Positions 61,968-64,000 of a stretch of 64,000 nucleotides of DNA are shown here, one piece after another. The DNA is taken from positions 1,550,001-1,614,000 of the forward strand of contig JAUTDP010000004.1 in assembly GCA_033439795.1 (NCBI GenBank), in the 5' to 3' direction. The DNA comes from Sordaria brevicollis (lineage: Eukaryota > Ascomycota > Sordariomycetes > Sordariales > Sordariaceae). Under the pieces are notes generated by a model, which was given only the letters and a program-made list of their open reading frames with translations, was not told the origin of the DNA and did no database searches. A program made the translations under genes and the position numbers. Numbering within the stretch: position 1 is the first letter of the stretch; the number at the start of each line of letters is the position of its first letter.

Positions 61968-63498
61968 AAATAATAATAATACGGGTAGTAAAGGGGGCGT
62001 TAAAGAAATTAATATCTTTATTATCCTCTATTACCGCCGGTTCTAATATAATATTTCTCTTAAAATCCTTTTAATACGTAAAAGAATATAATTTCTTAAT
62101 ATATTTTATAGTAATCTTTATAATAATTTTCTTAAAAATAAAATACACCTTCTTTTCGAAAGTATAATACCCGTACTTTCTATATAGAGTATAAAAAATT
62201 AATAATTTATCTTCGTTAAACGGGCAATTCGCCTCTCTAAAATAGTCCCTATTATATTTATCCTTACTATAATATTTATAAATATTAATATTATAATAGA
62301 ATTTCCTTAAATATTCTACGCCCTAATAAATAAAATACTATTAAATATTAACCGAAGAAGTAAATAATTTATAAATATATACGCCGCCCTCTTAGAAGAA
62401 GAATCCTTTATAAAAAACTTTAATTATTTTTATAATTATAACTTTTATTATAAAAAATCCCTTATTTTCGCCAATTCTCTTCTTCTATAAGCGTATTTTA
62501 ATAATAAAAATAATCGGGTTCGTTTACTATATTTTATAAATAATATTTTCTATTTTTATATATTTAGCGATATTCGTTTAAAGGAACCCTTTAACGATTA
62601 ACGTAATAATATTTAAAAATATAAACGCTTTTTCGCTAAAAATTTTTTTAACCTAAATTTAATATTATTAATATTATTCGTATATAATATTATCGAATAT
62701 AATTCTATAATTTCCGGTCGTAAATAATTTTATAACGGTTCGTATAATATTAAAAATATCGGTCTTCAAATCGTAAAATATCTTTTCGATTTAAATTTTA
62801 ATTTCTTTATTCGTCCGCTTCGAATATTAAATATTAATTTTAATACTTCGAATAAAGAAAGTATAATTATAATTAATAAAGAATATTTTCGGAGGGAGGG
62901 TAATAATTATAATATATTAAAGGATAAACCCAATTTTAGGAGAAATATCTTTTATAATTTTAATTTATATTTTCGGCGCCTCTTTAACGTTTTTTTATAA
63001 TTCTTATAGGATTATCTTCTTTAAATCGTCGAAATCCTTTTTAATAATAATTTAATCGTTATTAATTTTATTAATTTCGGGGCATATTATCCTACTTTTC
63101 TTCGTAAAGATTTTCGTATATTAGTTAAATAATTTATAAATTTAATTATAATTTTCGAACGAAATAGCGTCGTAATCCGAAGATTTATTTATTTTAGCGA
63201 TAAATTCCTTTATAATTTCGTCGTCCTCTTACGTTTTTTCTAAAATCTTTGTAACGCGCGCTATATTAGGGTTATTATATATTGAAAATCCTACGAGCGG
63301 GTTATAAACGCTATTTTCGAATCTACAGTTACCGTTATTAATCGCTATTAATAATAACGATATATTATCGTCGCTATAATCGTCGCGGAATATTATAAAG
63401 GACGTAAAAGACCTTCTTAAGTCGATTCCCGTTGTCGGTTTTCGTTTTAGAATACTCCTCGATTAGAAATCGGCGTTTCTAGTTCTAAAGTAGTTTTT
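61968..63498 (-). mobile_element. LINE copy L10, right segment (ORF1 and 5' end)
   Basis: L10 continues after the LTR element through ORF1 to the conserved 5' terminus at about 63498. It is heavily RIP-mutated. The G run is broken here (62893-62902, GGAGGGAGGG). It is inserted in L13. Confidence 0.87.
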
Positions 63499-64000
63499 TT
63501 CGAATTTCTAATCGTTAATAGTTTAATAGTATTACGTATTATATTACTGGGTTTTAAATCGCGAAATCCCTTTTCGATTTAAATTTTCGTTTTTTTATTC
63601 GTTTATTTCGAATATTAAATATTAATTATAACGTTTCGAATTAGGAAAATATAATTGTAATTAATAAAGAGGGTTTTTAAGGGGGGGGGGTGTAATTATA
63701 ATATATTAGAAGATAAATTTAATTTTATGAAGGGCGTTTTTTATAATTCCGGTTTACGTTTTTAGCGCTTTTTTAGCATTTTTTTATAATTTTTATAAAA
63801 TTATCTTCTTTAAATCATTAAAATCCTTCCGGGTAAGAATTTAATTAATATTAATTTTATTAATTTAGGGGCGTATTATTTTATTTTATTTTATAAAGGC
63901 CGACGCGAATCTGGTAAATAATTTACGAATTTAATAATAATTTTTGGGCGATATAGCGTTATAATTTATAGATTTATTCGCTTTAATAATAAATTGTTTT
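63499..64000 (-). mobile_element. LINE copy L13, divergent relative (cut by window end)
   Basis: Minus-strand LINE sequence matching ORF1 of the family, but with many differences that are not C:G to T:A transitions and with small length changes (for example around 63830-63930). It probably belongs to an older or separate subfamily. It is interrupted by L10 and runs past the window end. Confidence 0.7.

Overview
The window is a 64 kb, very AT-rich block of nested, dead transposable elements. I see no intact gene and no recognisable host gene. CpA and TpG are scarce, TpA is abundant and CpG is kept. TAA/TAG stops stand where CAA, CAG or TGG would be expected. This is the signature of RIP (repeat-induced point mutation), so the source is most likely a filamentous ascomycete (Pezizomycotina), in an AT-rich isochore, centromere-like or subtelomeric region. 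I cannot name the species. All reading frames were followed by eye through RIP stops, so gene ends are approximate (tens of bases).

One LINE family (non-LTR retrotransposon, resembling the Tad1 group) makes up most of the window, with 13 copies numbered L1-L13 from left to right. A full copy is about 6.97 kb: ORF1 (gag-like, CCHC knuckles), ORF2 (APE endonuclease plus reverse transcriptase), a third frame of about 380 codons that I do not recognise, a 3' region with a perfect hairpin, and a short TTAC-repeat tail. L3 (2317-9286), L5 (14484-21664), L7 (21703-33112, split), L11 (39670-46643) and L12 (48546-55520) are full length. L2, L4, L6, L8 and L9 are 5'-truncated or partial, L1 and L13 are cut by the window ends, and L10 has lost its 3' part.

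The right 27 kb holds a Ty3/gypsy LTR retrotransposon with a chromodomain-like end (37028-61962). It has 254-bp LTRs and a 5-bp target duplication. It sits inside L10 and was itself hit by L11 (in gag), L12 (in the RT region) and a Mutator-like DNA transposon (55879-59571, in RNase H). Removing these three leaves an element of about 7.3 kb whose frame is continuous across every junction.

The nesting gives an order of events: L13 before L10 before the LTR element before L11, L12 and the MULE; L2 before L1 and L3; L5 before L6; L7 before L8. A stretch of about 2.5 kb of older sequence (mainly 33113-33952 and 34695-36255) underlies L4, L5, L7 and L9 and carries a RIP-damaged coding remnant that I cannot assign. 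The points most worth following are the third LINE frame, a 180-bp LINE end that escaped RIP, and weaker RIP near element edges.
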